DNA of 23,713 bases from CAKVOD01 sp964606505 (GCA_964606505.1 CAZSGM010000012.1:1-23713); one strand, 5' to 3'. Positions 1 through 7,908 are shown, counted from the stretch's first letter. Numbers and translations are program-made. The notes: generated by a model not told the origin, from the letters alone.

Positions 1-911
1 CCGATAGCGTGGTTATTGGCGAGCCTGTGCACTCGACATTGTCATACCAACCATCAAACGTGTACCCTGCCTTGCTTGCGGTAACACTCGTTAGGTCTAT
101 ATTTTCCCCAGTATACTCAGTCGGAGCACCTGAAGACAAACTGCTGCTTGTAATCGCCGTTCCATCCGTATTTTTATATTCTATACTAACAGGGTCAACC
201 CAATTTGCCATAAGAATTGCGCCGTTTATACTACTAAAATCAGCCGCTCTGTACAACAAAACAAATGGGTCTCCACTAACTACACATAAACATTGACTGT
301 TTTGCATATTTATTTGAATAGCGGTACTATTATCTGGATAATACAAAGAAAATCCGACAAATTTTTTCGTCGTAAACCCAAAATTATTATTTGAAAAAGC
401 GTTATAAACATTTGTAATGTCTATACTCGCACTAGAATAAGCATACTCGCTATTGTAACAATATATATCAATATAAATATAGTTATTAGTGCAACCTTCA
501 ATATTGGCAGAAATATTAGTGCTATTAAATATATCAGTATCTACAGTCTTTGAAGTGCCATCAGAAAAACTTATTCCACAAGAAAGCTTATAGAATTTAT
601 TTTTATCTTCGTCAGATATAGTTGAATCTCCAACATTCAAATCAATACATAAGACACGTGTATCCAATCTTGCCCCATAAGTATTTTCAACTTTTGAATT
701 AATTTGAGTAAGCAAAAATGTGAAAATAATACAAGTGAAAACGCCTAAAATTAAGAAAAAATTGCAAAAATAGAAAAATGGCGACTTTGCACATTTTTGA
801 TAGTATAGTCGCTTATTTTTGCAGTTATACCCCTCATTTTGTGGGGTATAACTGCTATTTTTAGAGGCTAAATACCCCCCCCCCCCCCAACTTCTTCATT
901 TTTCCATTCAC
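1..911 (-). CDS. Phase-variable secreted/anchored protein with InlB-type repeat, 5' part (gene A), frame broken at G14
   Basis: This is the front of a gene that runs off the left edge. A GTG at 911 lies 7 bases after GGAGGG (919-924); ATG at 899 is an in-frame alternative. From GTG the frame reads MNGKMKKL, enters a 14-G run and stops two codons later (ATT TAG). With 15 or 12 G the frame opens without a stop to base 1. That frame gives an Asn-rich stretch, a hydrophobic segment at about residues 45-69 (cytosol-to-outside anchor or signal), and an ectodomain rich in Asn, Ser, Tyr and Thr. Near the window edge it contains GYTFDGWYDN, typical of Listeria-Bacteroides (InlB B-repeat/Flg_new) repeats of surface proteins. 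The same 5' module occurs at 7608, 10372 and 21204. I read it as an OFF-phase gene; a dead gene or a miscounted homopolymer is possible. The C-terminus is outside the window. Confidence 0.75.
821..855 (-). other. Hairpin after the G run of gene A
   Basis: A perfect 13-base-pair inverted repeat (arms 821-833 and 843-855, GCAGTTATACCCC and its complement) with a 9-base loop begins 19 bases after the G run on the coding strand. Comparable hairpins follow the G runs of the other three family genes. It could form in mRNA and pause ribosomes, or in single-stranded DNA. Confidence 0.65.
875..888 (-). repeat. 14-G homopolymer in codons 8-13 of gene A
   Basis: Fourteen consecutive C on the plus strand, G on the coding strand, lie between the Leu codon (TTG) and TATTTAG. 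At 14 the start codon frame stops at once; 12 or 15 would restore the long frame. A run this long is very unlikely by chance in such AT-rich DNA. Confidence 0.9.
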
Positions 912-957
912 TAGATTTCCCTCCATTAACTTTATTATCAATCTCCATTAAATTTGC

Positions 958-991
958 GTCAAAACCAAAGCGCATACGCACTTATTTTGAC
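958..991 (-). promoter_or_regulatory. Inverted repeat in the 5' leader of gene A
   Basis: GTCAAAA (958-964) and TTTTGAC (985-991) form inverted arms around TGCG-containing sequence, between the promoter and the start codon. A related element sits in the leader of gene D at 21251-21282. It may be an operator or an mRNA hairpin; no regulator is known here. Confidence 0.35.
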
Positions 992-1031
992 TATTTCAAC
1001 GTAAATCATCTGATTAAAATCTTCCATATTT

Positions 1032-1060
1032 AGTATAACACAATCAACAATTTTTATCAA
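1032..1060 (-). promoter_or_regulatory. Sigma-A promoter of gene A
   Basis: On the minus strand TTGATA (1055-1060) and TATACT (1032-1037) are separated by exactly 17 bases. The same two hexamers and spacing occur before the other three family genes. The leader to the GTG at 911 is about 115 bases. Confidence 0.75.
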
Positions 1061-1074
1061 ACAATTTCAGGCAC

Positions 1075-1103
1075 AAAATAAAAAACACTCAAAACTGAGT
1101 GTT
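1075..1103 (-). terminator. Rho-independent terminator of the HicB-like gene
   Basis: On the minus strand an 8-base-pair stem AACACTCA/TGAGTGTT with loop GTTT is followed by TTTTTATTTT. It overlaps the stop codon at 1102-1104, so it ends this gene's transcript directly ahead of the promoter of gene A. Confidence 0.8.
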
Positions 1104-1356
1104 ACACAACATCAACATCTACAAGACAAACAATGTTTTTGTTGTCTTTTTTAACTGTATCAAAAGGCGTTGGCTCAACAACGTCTTCATCCAACTTCTT
1201 AGCATACTTTAAGTAAGTACTAAGAACTTCTTTTGCTCTTGCAAACGCCTCCTCTACTGTTTTCCCCTCTGCAAACAACTCCAAGTCGTGGATTGCCGCA
1301 GTGTAAGTATCGGATTCGTCGTCGTAATAAAATACACACGGATACGAAACTATCAT
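1102..1356 (-). CDS. HicB-like protein, solitary (antitoxin-type fold)
   Basis: An 84-residue protein with the HicB/UPF0150 pattern: a strand ending in FYYDDESDTYTAAIHDL, then LFAEGKTVEEAFARAKEVL, the helix typical of the partly degraded RNase-H-like HicB domain. In known HicAB pairs HicB binds and neutralises the mRNA-cleaving toxin HicA and often represses its own operon through a DNA-binding tail. Here I see neither a HicA gene next door nor a clear C-terminal helix-turn-helix; the tail (KKDNKNIVCLVDVDVV) is short and acidic/hydrophobic. It therefore may be a stand-alone HicB-like domain with another job. Start ATG at 1356 follows AAGGTG; it has its own promoter (1373-1401) and terminator. 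The family call is fairly sure, the antitoxin role is not. Confidence 0.75.
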   Translation of the reverse strand: MIVSYPCVFYYDDESDTYTAAIHDLELFAEGKTVEEAFARAKEVLSTYLKYAKKLDEDVVEPTPFDTVKKDNKNIVCLVDVDVV

Positions 1357-1372
1357 AATTCACCTTAACTGT

Positions 1373-1401
1373 AGTATATCACATAAAATAATTTTTACCA
1401 A
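1373..1401 (-). promoter_or_regulatory. Promoter of the HicB-like gene
   Basis: TTGGTA (1396-1401) and TATACT (1373-1378), 17-base spacer, minus strand. The -35 box lies in the loop and right arm of the long inverted repeat 1382-1412. Confidence 0.55.
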
Positions 1402-1412
1402 ATTATTTTATG
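1382..1412. repeat. Perfect 13-bp inverted repeat over the HicB-like promoter
   Basis: Arms CATAAAATAATTT (1382-1394) and its complement (1400-1412) with loop TTACC. No T run follows on the minus strand, so it is a poor terminator for the gene at 1427. Its position over the spacer and -35 box fits an operator, perhaps for self-repression by the HicB-like protein (inference). Confidence 0.5.
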
Positions 1413-1426
1413 CACTTTTCAAATAA

Positions 1427-1837
1427 TTATAACGCCATCATAAAAGTTGGACTAATTGCTCTCCCCACAAACATTAGCGCAAAACTCAAACTAATCATAA
1501 AACTCAAAAGGAACAGCGCCGTCGCAACGTTGTTGTACTCTTTCTTCTCGCCGCTTATCTTTAAGTTTTTTCGGTTTTTCTTGCAAAACATAAAAGCGAC
1601 AACATGCGCGCACGAATACAAATAGACAGGAATACCCCACCAAACCGCATTTTCGTGTGGGAGACCCAGCCATAAGATTAGCCCCGCCATTATGATCGTC
1701 AGCGCAATCACGCCATACGCCACATAACTAAGGTACATTGATTTTTCTCTTGCATATAACTTGACCTGCCCCGCGTCCTGCTTTTCAGCCTCTAAAAGCG
1801 GCGCAAAGTCAAACAGCCTAAAATCATTAATATCCAT
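1427..1837 (-). CDS. Small membrane protein of unknown function
   Basis: A 136-residue protein with about four hydrophobic segments: roughly residues 37-57, 66-84 and two close together in the C-terminal third (about 105-132). The first 30 residues are soluble and charged, and a basic stretch (CKKNRKNLK) separates the membrane pairs. I do not recognise the family. Start ATG at 1837 follows GAGGGA. It is the last gene of a probable minus-strand set after the SLOG protein gene (74 bases upstream) and the coiled-coil gene. Confidence 0.65.
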   Translation of the reverse strand: MDINDFRLFDFAPLLEAEKQDAGQVKLYAREKSMYLSYVAYGVIALTIIMAGLILWLGLPHENAVWWGIPVYLYSCAHVVAFMFCKKNRKNLKISGEKKEYNNVATALFLLSFMISLSFALMFVGRAISPTFMMAL

Positions 1838-1911
1838 TTATCCCTCTTTCGACTGATAGCCGTCGCTAAAACAGCAAACGCTCGCGCAAAAACACACTTG
1901 CAAAATTATTG

Positions 1912-2490
1912 TTACCTAATTCTTCTGCCGTCAAACGTAATTCTATCAAATCTTAAATTGTAGTCTTTTAATTTTTCATCCAACAACTCGATAACGTCGT
2001 CCGCGGTTTTTGCGCCCCACGCCATATCCTCAAATTGCTCTTCATACAATCTAGGTTCCCCAACTTTTGTATTCGCGATTTTAGCACTCCAACCCGTCGC
2101 CGTCTCCATCGCGATAATCATTCGGTAGAGCGTCCACGCGTTGGCAATCTCGCCCAAAGTTCCGCTTCCGCCACCAATCGCAATAACTGCAGGCGTGTTT
2201 GCGGTTATAACATCGCGCGCAAGGTCAATCCCCGTTGGAATAACTATGTCCGCGAACTCATTTGCAACCCTCTCGTCGTACATCGGAAGCACCGCAATCG
2301 TGTCGCCCTCTCTGTATTTTTCGCTCGCTCTAGCGCCTTGCAACGCAAACCTCATAACGCCGTCCAAGCCGCCCGTCATAACGCGATAACCGTTGTCGAC
2401 AAGTTTTTTGCCAACCTCAAAAGCAAGTTTCGCGTTTACAGAGCCCTCATCACAAACGCCGTTACCGCAAACTGAAATAATTGTCCTCAT
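1912..2490 (-). CDS. SLOG/LOG-family nucleotide-binding protein (TIGR00725-like)
   Basis: A 192-residue single-domain protein. It has a Rossmann-like start (ISVCGNG), the MTGGLDGVM motif of DprA/LOG-type (SLOG) proteins at about residues 38-46, and IGGGSGTLGEIANAW in the middle, matching the PGGxGTxxE signature of LOG and lysine-decarboxylase-annotated proteins. LOG enzymes release cytokinin-type bases from nucleoside monophosphates; other SLOG members bind nucleotide ligands. The first position of the signature is Gly-Gly-Gly here rather than Pro-Gly-Gly, closer to the TIGR00725 branch whose activity is not established. The glutamate of the motif is kept. Start ATG at 2490 follows GGAGGAA. 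It lies 34 bases after the coiled-coil gene and ahead of a membrane protein gene, so one transcript is likely. Confidence 0.8.
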   Translation of the reverse strand: MRTIISVCGNGVCDEGSVNAKLAFEVGKKLVDNGYRVMTGGLDGVMRFALQGARASEKYREGDTIAVLPMYDERVANEFADIVIPTGIDLARDVITANTPAVIAIGGGSGTLGEIANAWTLYRMIIAMETATGWSAKIANTKVGEPRLYEEQFEDMAWGAKTADDVIELLDEKLKDYNLRFDRITFDGRRIR

Positions 2491-2524
2491 AATTCCTCCA
2501 ACATAGTTTATGCAAAAAATGGAA

Positions 2525-2797
2525 CTACATTTCCATTTCTTGGTCTTTGTTTTTCTTAACGTCGTCGCTCAAAATTTTAATCTTTTGTTGATATGTTTCA
2601 ATCAATGAGCGCAAAATTTGGTTGTTTTGGATTAAAAACTCCATTTCTTTTTTAATCTTTTTGATGTCAAAAAGTTTTGCCTGCAAAATAATCAAGAAAT
2701 CTCTTGACATTGTCTTCAATTCGTCAATCCCGATTGAAATCCCCAACTCCTCTAAAGCTGCCTTAATTTCGTCGATATTTACTTCTAACTCTTCCAT
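2525..2797 (-). CDS. Small coiled-coil protein, unknown function
   Basis: A 90-residue acidic-then-basic helical protein. Residues about 5-30 carry acidic helix text (EELEVNIDEIKAALEEL), and about 40-85 have regular hydrophobic spacing with Lys, Glu and Gln, consistent with a coiled coil; it ends in a charged KKNKDQEMEM. No signal or membrane segment, no family recognised. Start ATG at 2797 has AGGAGA 9 bases upstream. Upstream on the minus strand are TATACT (2819-2824) and TATAAT (2829-2834), either of which could be a -10 box, but no good -35 is visible. It heads the probable set with the SLOG protein and the membrane protein. Confidence 0.65.
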   Translation of the reverse strand: MEELEVNIDEIKAALEELGISIGIDELKTMSRDFLIILQAKLFDIKKIKKEMEFLIQNNQILRSLIETYQQKIKILSDDVKKNKDQEMEM

Positions 2798-2911
2798 TTC
2801 AAATTCTCCTATGGTTTTAGTATAAGCAATTATAGCATAAAATCTTGAAAAAATCTAATCTTTTAAGCCCATTTTTCATTTTTAATGCAAAAACATTTTT
2901 TCGCCGCCGCT

Positions 2912-3892
2912 TTACTTCACAAATTTGGCGACAACCGTTACTTCCTGCCTATTGTGGAACAACTTTTTGACCCCAACAATTTGAAAGTGTGGCTTCAACA
3001 TCTCTAGCGCCGCAACAATTTGCTCCCAAATGTTTTCCTCTGCAAGTTTGATTGTCATAACCAAAACCGCGCCCGCCTTTATGTTCTTGGTACAGTTGCA
3101 AACAATGTATGCTGACTTGTCGCCAATCATTTTCATATCGTTAACGACCATATCAAACATTCCGTCGTAATGCGTGAGAAAACTTTGAGACGGCTCCTTG
3201 TAATGCAAAACATTTTTAAGCCCACTAACCCTGTCGTCTAGTTCCGCAGGGTCGACGGCGACAACGCTTTTTGCGTTCCTTGCAAGCATATGCGTCCAAC
3301 CCCCAGGGCTTGCGCCGAGGTCGAGCGCACACTCAATGTTGCGCACATCAATATTGTAGCGCTCAACAACTTCTTGCAGTTTGTATTCCGCGCGCGAAAT
3401 TTCGTCTCGCTTAGCAAAATGTGGCATCCCCGCCTTGTAGTTTGTTGGCAATGCAGCGCGCTTGCAGCACCCTACGTATATTTTACCCGCAAACGTAATA
3501 GATATTACGAAATCGGGGTTTTTGATATCGTTTTTGTACCCGCTCTGCTCAAGTTTTTCAAGTATCGCCTGCGTGCAACTTAGCGTGCCTGCCGAATAAA
3601 GCAAGTGCAGCGCAACCTTTTTATCCTTAGGAATTTCCAGTTTTTCAATATCAAGTTCGTCAATGTTATCTAAAACGCAGTCAACATGATAAAAATGCCT
3701 AACAAATATTGCGTGCTTTAACCTGTTGAACACGTCGTCATCAAACGCAATGTATTTATCCATCACATAGTTTTTGCCACGACCCCCGTTCTCCGCTACC
3801 AAGCCAACGCCCTCGCCTAAATTCTCAAAGTCCCCAACTTCGCCACGCACTTCAACTAAAAAGTTTTCGTCAAAAAATATTACGTAACTCAT
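2912..3892 (-). CDS. FtsJ/RrmJ-type RNA 2'-O-methyltransferase, RlmM-like
   Basis: A 326-residue protein. The C-terminal half is a Rossmann methyltransferase of the FtsJ (RrmJ) family: ISRAEYKLQE with the first catalytic Lys, ALDLGASPGGWTHML as the S-adenosylmethionine loop, VVNDM with the catalytic Asp, MTIKL with the second Lys and NRQEVTVVAKF with the final Glu, so the K-D-K-E set looks complete. The N-terminal half is less conserved and may hold a THUMP-like RNA-binding domain as in RlmM, which methylates 23S rRNA C2498 in E. coli; the target in this organism is not determined by sequence alone. The start overlaps the end of plsC by four bases (ATGA), which argues for translational coupling. 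Confidence 0.82.
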   Translation of the reverse strand: MSYVIFFDENFLVEVRGEVGDFENLGEGVGLVAENGGRGKNYVMDKYIAFDDDVFNRLKHAIFVRHFYHVDCVLDNIDELDIEKLEIPKDKKVALHLLYSAGTLSCTQAILEKLEQSGYKNDIKNPDFVISITFAGKIYVGCCKRAALPTNYKAGMPHFAKRDEISRAEYKLQEVVERYNIDVRNIECALDLGASPGGWTHMLARNAKSVVAVDPAELDDRVSGLKNVLHYKEPSQSFLTHYDGMFDMVVNDMKMIGDKSAYIVCNCTKNIKAGAVLVMTIKLAEENIWEQIVAALEMLKPHFQIVGVKKLFHNRQEVTVVAKFVK

Positions 3893-4563
3893 TCTTGCTC
3901 CTTTTGTACGGGTTCCCGCGTTTTTGTAGTTTCGTTTACCGCGCCCACGTTTTTCTTTTTGCTGGACTTATTCTTAACATACGTTTGTTTTAGTTCCAGC
4001 ATTTTCGCTTCAATTATTTCGCTAACTTTCGCAATGTTTTCCTTGGATTTGTCCTGCAAAATTTCCTCGTCAAGATAAATTGGTTCGCCAATAACGAGTT
4101 TATTGAAGCAAAACGGTCTTGGTTTCTTCACAAAATACATCGGAACAATTGGTGCCGCAGTTTTTACCGCAAACATTGCCGCCCCGTCCTTAATGTTTTC
4201 GGAGAACGAGTCGTCTTTACGTGTGCCCTCTGGGAAAATTACAAGCGTTTTTTCATTGTTAAGGACGCGCAAGCCCGCCTTGATTGAACTCAAGTCGACC
4301 TTTGACCTGTCGACGGGTATGCAATGCATAATTTTGAAAAACCACGCCGCGATTTTCGACTTAAACAACTCGCTCTTTGCCATATAGTTCATTTGTCGCC
4401 AGAACAGCGTAACCAACAGCACGGGGTCGGTGTTCGATTGGTGATTGCAGACAACAAGACACTTCCCTTTAACAAAATTCTTGCGATTTTTAACTCGCAT
4501 AGGATATAATATCCTCATAGGTATCCACGTGATTACCTTTAAAAACCATAATAAAAAATTCAT
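3889..4563 (-). CDS. plsC: 1-acyl-sn-glycerol-3-phosphate acyltransferase
   Basis: A 224-residue membrane-associated acyltransferase that makes phosphatidic acid from lysophosphatidic acid in phospholipid synthesis. Motif I is VVCNHQSNTDPVLL (the NHxxxxD catalytic dyad), motif III is IFPEGTRKDD and motif IV is APIVPMYF, all in the usual order. The first ~20 residues are hydrophobic and probably insert in the membrane; the C-terminus has a basic tail (KNKSSKKKN). No ribosome binding site is visible before ATG 4563; instead a TATAAT box lies 6 bases upstream, so the mRNA could be leaderless. It overlaps the RNA methyltransferase gene by four bases. Confidence 0.88.
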   Translation of the reverse strand: MNFLLWFLKVITWIPMRILYPMRVKNRKNFVKGKCLVVCNHQSNTDPVLLVTLFWRQMNYMAKSELFKSKIAAWFFKIMHCIPVDRSKVDLSSIKAGLRVLNNEKTLVIFPEGTRKDDSFSENIKDGAAMFAVKTAAPIVPMYFVKKPRPFCFNKLVIGEPIYLDEEILQDKSKENIAKVSEIIEAKMLELKQTYVKNKSSKKKNVGAVNETTKTREPVQKEQE

Positions 4564-4569
4564 ACAATT

Positions 4570-4598
4570 ATTATATATAATTTTGACAAAAAATGCAA
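4570..4598 (-). promoter_or_regulatory. Possible promoter giving a leaderless plsC mRNA
   Basis: Minus strand TATAAT (4570-4575) with a 17-base spacer to TTGCAT (4593-4598). Only AATTGT separates the -10 box from the ATG, so transcription would start at or next to the start codon. The -35 is weak. Confidence 0.45.
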
Positions 4599-4788
4599 TG
4601 TTTTTCAGCGTCTATCAACACTTTTTATTGAAAAAACAAACTTTATCCCCAAAAATGCCGATTTTAGTCAAAAACAATCGGTACTTTAACATCAATTACG
4701 TGTACTTTGGGGGGCGCTTTTTCTTTTCATTTGTTTTTGCTTCTTATTATTGCTGCAAGTATGTATTAAATCGTCTGTAATGTAAAAT

Positions 4789-4833
4789 AAAACAAAAAAC
4801 AAGCAATTTACCGAAATAAATTACTTGTTTTTG
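4789..4833. terminator. Bidirectional terminator after gene B
   Basis: Arms ACAAGCAATTTA (4799-4810) and TAAATTACTTGT (4817-4828) form a 12-pair stem; the one mismatch on the plus strand becomes a G-U pair in minus-strand RNA. A T run follows on both strands. It would end the transcript of the secreted protein gene at 5055. Confidence 0.7.
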
Positions 4834-5054
4834 TCGCGCAAAACTATTTAGTGCACAAACCTACTATTTACACGTTAAAATTTTGTCGCACCCGACTACT
4901 ATTCTCAAACTGCATTTTCCTTATTAAATTGTTAACAAAATATACTTTGCACACTTAAATTATTAGTTAACAACCTTTTATTAGCCGCAAATATTTTGTT
5001 AAGTTTTGGGCAACATATTGTGTTTTGCATGTAAAATTACTATACAATTTTGAA
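4834..5054. other. AT-rich 3' flank of gene B
   Basis: No gene is seen in this stretch (nor in 4600-4788). It is AT-rich and holds loosely repeated words such as GTTAAC and CCTTATTAAATT, in the style of the degenerate repeats found after the other family genes. Confidence 0.4.
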
Positions 5055-7608
5055 TTAAATTACAATCCACGTGTTTACATTTGCGGGAGCGGTTATGGAT
5101 ATACTGATCGTTTTGTCGGTGGATGGAGTGAATGTTTTTTCCAAAACGCTATCGCCGTCGATTGTCGTTACCATATAAAGTTTGTGGATTAACTTTAGCG
5201 TAAAGGCGACGCCTATTCCGCTTTCAAATTGTATCGTGCTGCCGTTTGTTACGACGTACTGGTTGACGATGTTACCCGCAGAGTCTAATTTGTAGAGGAT
5301 AAATTTGTTGACTGCGCCTGCGGTTCCGCCCTCGCTCGCCGAGCCCATTGAACCCGTTGTGCCGCTGCCTGTGGTTGAGTCGCCTAGGTTGGTTGTAACG
5401 TTAATTGTTATGTTGACAATTGGCGGAATGTAAAATTGTTTAGGCACTGGGAAGCCGCCGTTAAAGTCATCTGCAATGTACCATATGCCCGTTTCGCTTG
5501 TGTACTCGGTTGCAAAGCTCCACGCCGTTCCGCCCGATGTCCCGCCTGATGTGTTCCAAGTAAAGTTACTCGTTCCGCTTGTGTAAGTACTTTTCTGCTT
5601 GAGTTCACTTACAAGCGTGTTGCTGCTATTCCAAGCCACGGAGTAAAGTCCTTTGGTTTTGTTATATTTCATACCAGTTGCCGATGTGCCAGCACTTGAA
5701 CTTGAAAGCGAATAGGTTTTGCCACTATTTCCCACCTTTGTGATTGCTACACAATTGTACGCTGTTACACTTGTGTCAAAGAGATATTTGCTTGACACTG
5801 TTAATGTGCCTATATCTGCAATTACTATACAATTATTCACATTTCCCGATGCACTAATAAAATCAAAATAAAAATCATTATAACTAACTTCTCCAATTAC
5901 GGCATTTACACAGCAATTTGTCATAGTTTCATTGGCTCTTCCAATAAGCAAGCCAACACTGTACGTATCCGAACTTCCAATTGTTTTATTTAAGGCAAAT
6001 TCTTGTATATCAGCCACTGCATAACAATTTTCCACTTCACCTGCACAGTACCCTGCCAACAAACCGACACAAACATTAGCCGAGCCCTTGGCATTTATTG
6101 TGGAACCACTAGTTAAGTTAACATAGCAATTTTTGACATAGCCTACTCCATCTGACTTATAAAGATACCCAATCGCTCCACCTGCATAAATTGGAGACGA
6201 TCTATTAACCTCAATGGATATTTTTCCCACAACTTCACAATTTTCTACAATATTTACAGACGCAGTCAATCCACCACAACGAATCTGTGTTGCCGTAAAA
6301 TCGCCATAAAACCTGCAGCCACTAACCCTTTTTGCAGATGCAACAATCCCTGCCTGATCATATCCAATTTGTGGAGTAAAGCTTGTATTAAACGTGCAAT
6401 TAGATACCACTGAACTACTCCCCGCAATCCCACCAATAATTCCATATACACTTGCGGTACTAACAGCAGAAATTACTAATGAACTACCTGAAAGATTGCA
6501 ACTATCAACTGTGCCTGCGTCTGAATACCCCACAACACCACCAAAATGCGAGTTGGTATTCACATTTTGATCTGAACTAACAATATTAAATGTAATTTTA
6601 AATTCGTCGGTTGTAGTTGTTCCGTTATCGTCGAGCACGACACTTATATTTTTAACAATACCATTGGTTGCGTCTGCCGTATCGGTGGCATTACCTTTTA
6701 CGTATCCAAACAGTAGTCCCCAATGCACTCTCGGGCTACTTGTCGACGATTGCCCAATATCTTGAGTTACAGCCCCTTTAAATGTGATTGTGTGATTATC
6801 GCCGTCAAAGATACCTGCAAAGTAGCGACTTGCCGAGTTTGCACCTGTCGTGTCGCAGCCGATTGGCGTCCAACTACTTAAGTCGGTTGAACTAATTGTT
6901 ATATCGGTAGTAAGTTTGAAATAATTGTTTTCGTAAGCAGTCCCGCTATTACAATTGCTTGCCAGCGTATTTAAGTCTGCAAACGAACTTATCAAATACG
7001 GGTTAGAAGCCGAACCCTCGCCGCCGCCAAAATCTGCCGCCACACTAAAAGTATTTGACGCGGAACTCCCGTTCAAACTTGCAAAACAAAACCCAAGTGC
7101 GAACGCAAAACACGCAACAATTGCAAAAAGGCAAACACAAAGTTTTGCCGTGAACGAGTTTTGAACTTTCGCTTCTGCCTGCTCATCCCTATTAACCTTA
7201 ATATCATTCGCGCAAATTTCTTCACTTGTTTTGTAGCCGCATTTTGCGACTTTTTTCTCGCTGCGATTTTGTTCACAACTCACGCTTGCGAAACGCGCGC
7301 TGGTCTTCTCGTTTTCATTATGTGAAAATTGCGAAACGCTTACTTTATTATTTTCATTTTTATTTTTATTATCAACTGACATAATATTACCTACCTCTTC
7401 TGCACACGTAGTTTTTGTAGTACATTCATTATAGGTAATATGTGCATTCTCAAAATTTTCTTTCGTATTATCTAAATATTGTGAATTTTTGCAGTTTTTG
7501 TCAAAATCTGCAGGATAGCCGTCGTTTTCTGCGGGTATACTGCTATTTTTAGCAGTTATGCCCCCCCCCCCCCACTTTTTTCGTGTTTTCCAATTCGTCT
7601 TTTTCCAT
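5055..7608 (-). CDS. Phase-variable secreted GLUG-repeat protein (gene B), frame broken at G13
   Basis: A large surface protein gene. The best start is ATG 7608, 9 bases after AAGGAG (7618-7623); it reads MEKDELENTKKV, enters 13 G and stops at MEKDELENTKKVGGGGHNC. With 12 G it joins the long frame, giving about 850 residues. The unbroken frame could instead begin at TTG 7628, but that has no ribosome binding site. Predicted parts: an Asn/Lys-rich polar region of about 150 residues, a hydrophobic segment (AKLCVCLFAIVACFAFALGF), GSASNPYLISSFADLNTLAS as the usual lead-in of GLUG proteins, then about nine repeats each with a G-G-x-x-G turn and an NC or xC pair (VVSNCTF, IVENCEV, YVKNCYV), suggesting a beta-solenoid with a Cys ladder, and a C-terminal domain ending NTWIVI. 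Likely exported; the ligand is unknown. Confidence 0.82.
7533..7563 (-). other. Hairpin overlapping the end of the G run of gene B
   Basis: Inner arms ACTGCTA (7539-7545) and TAGCAGT (7550-7556) pair perfectly around TTTT; outer GGG/CCC pairing reaches into the last G of the run, with one mismatch and one bulge between. Confidence 0.6.
7561..7573 (-). repeat. 13-G homopolymer in gene B
   Basis: Thirteen G on the coding strand between AAAAAAGT and CATAACTGC. At 13 the ATG frame ends in TAA three codons later; 12 (or 15) opens the 850-residue frame. Confidence 0.92.
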
Positions 7609-7648
7609 AACAAAAAACTCCTTACCAAATTTCATTTTTATCGGCTTT

Positions 7649-7677
7649 AGTATATCACAACAACAAAAAAATATCAA
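7649..7677 (-). promoter_or_regulatory. Sigma-A promoter of gene B
   Basis: TTGATA (7672-7677), 17-base spacer, TATACT (7649-7654). Sequence from here to the G run is almost identical to that of gene C. ACGCATATTTT on the plus strand at 7694-7704 is shared with the region upstream of gene C and could be a regulator site. Confidence 0.75.
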
Positions 7678-7730
7678 ATAAATTGACCCTATAACGCATA
7701 TTTTATAATTAATATTTGTCATTGACTCAA

Positions 7731-7760
7731 ATAAAAAGGAGAAGAAATTTCTCTTCTCTC
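7731..7760 (-). terminator. Terminator downstream of gene C
   Basis: Minus-strand stem GAGAAG/CTTCTC (7753-7758 and 7739-7744) followed by CTTTTTATTT. Its surroundings resemble the terminator after nrdR at 10611-10644, so this flank looks duplicated along with the module. Confidence 0.55.
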
Positions 7761-7908
7761 TTTATAGTGTGCCTTTATTAATTTTTATTGTGTATTCCTT
7801 ATTTTAATTTTACATTATTTTATTTATTTTAAGGTATTCATTTATTAAATTTAATTAAACTATTCCTTTATTAATGCAATTAAGAAAAATTACATCTTGA
7901 AATTATCA

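Noticed and set aside
1382..1412. Inverted repeat as the terminator of the membrane protein gene at 1427
   Set aside because: No T run follows on the minus strand, and the repeat overlaps the next promoter.
4445..4780. 111-codon plus-strand frame before gene B
   Set aside because: Overlaps the start of plsC antisense and runs through AT-rich DNA; low-complexity Phe/Tyr/Lys composition.
7408..7573. The short peptide MEKDELENTKKVGGGGHNC as a true leader peptide of an attenuator
   Set aside because: The frame after the G run is open and encodes a related peptide (KNSS-x-P/T-x-x-N) in all four genes, which fits a translated fusion better; no terminator T run follows the hairpin.
7608..7628. TTG 7628 (and TTG 10392) as start codons giving an unbroken frame for genes B and C
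   Set aside because: No ribosome binding site precedes them, whereas ATG 7608 and 10372 sit 9 bases after AAGGAG, and the frame before the G run in the TTG reading is not related to the start of genes A and D.
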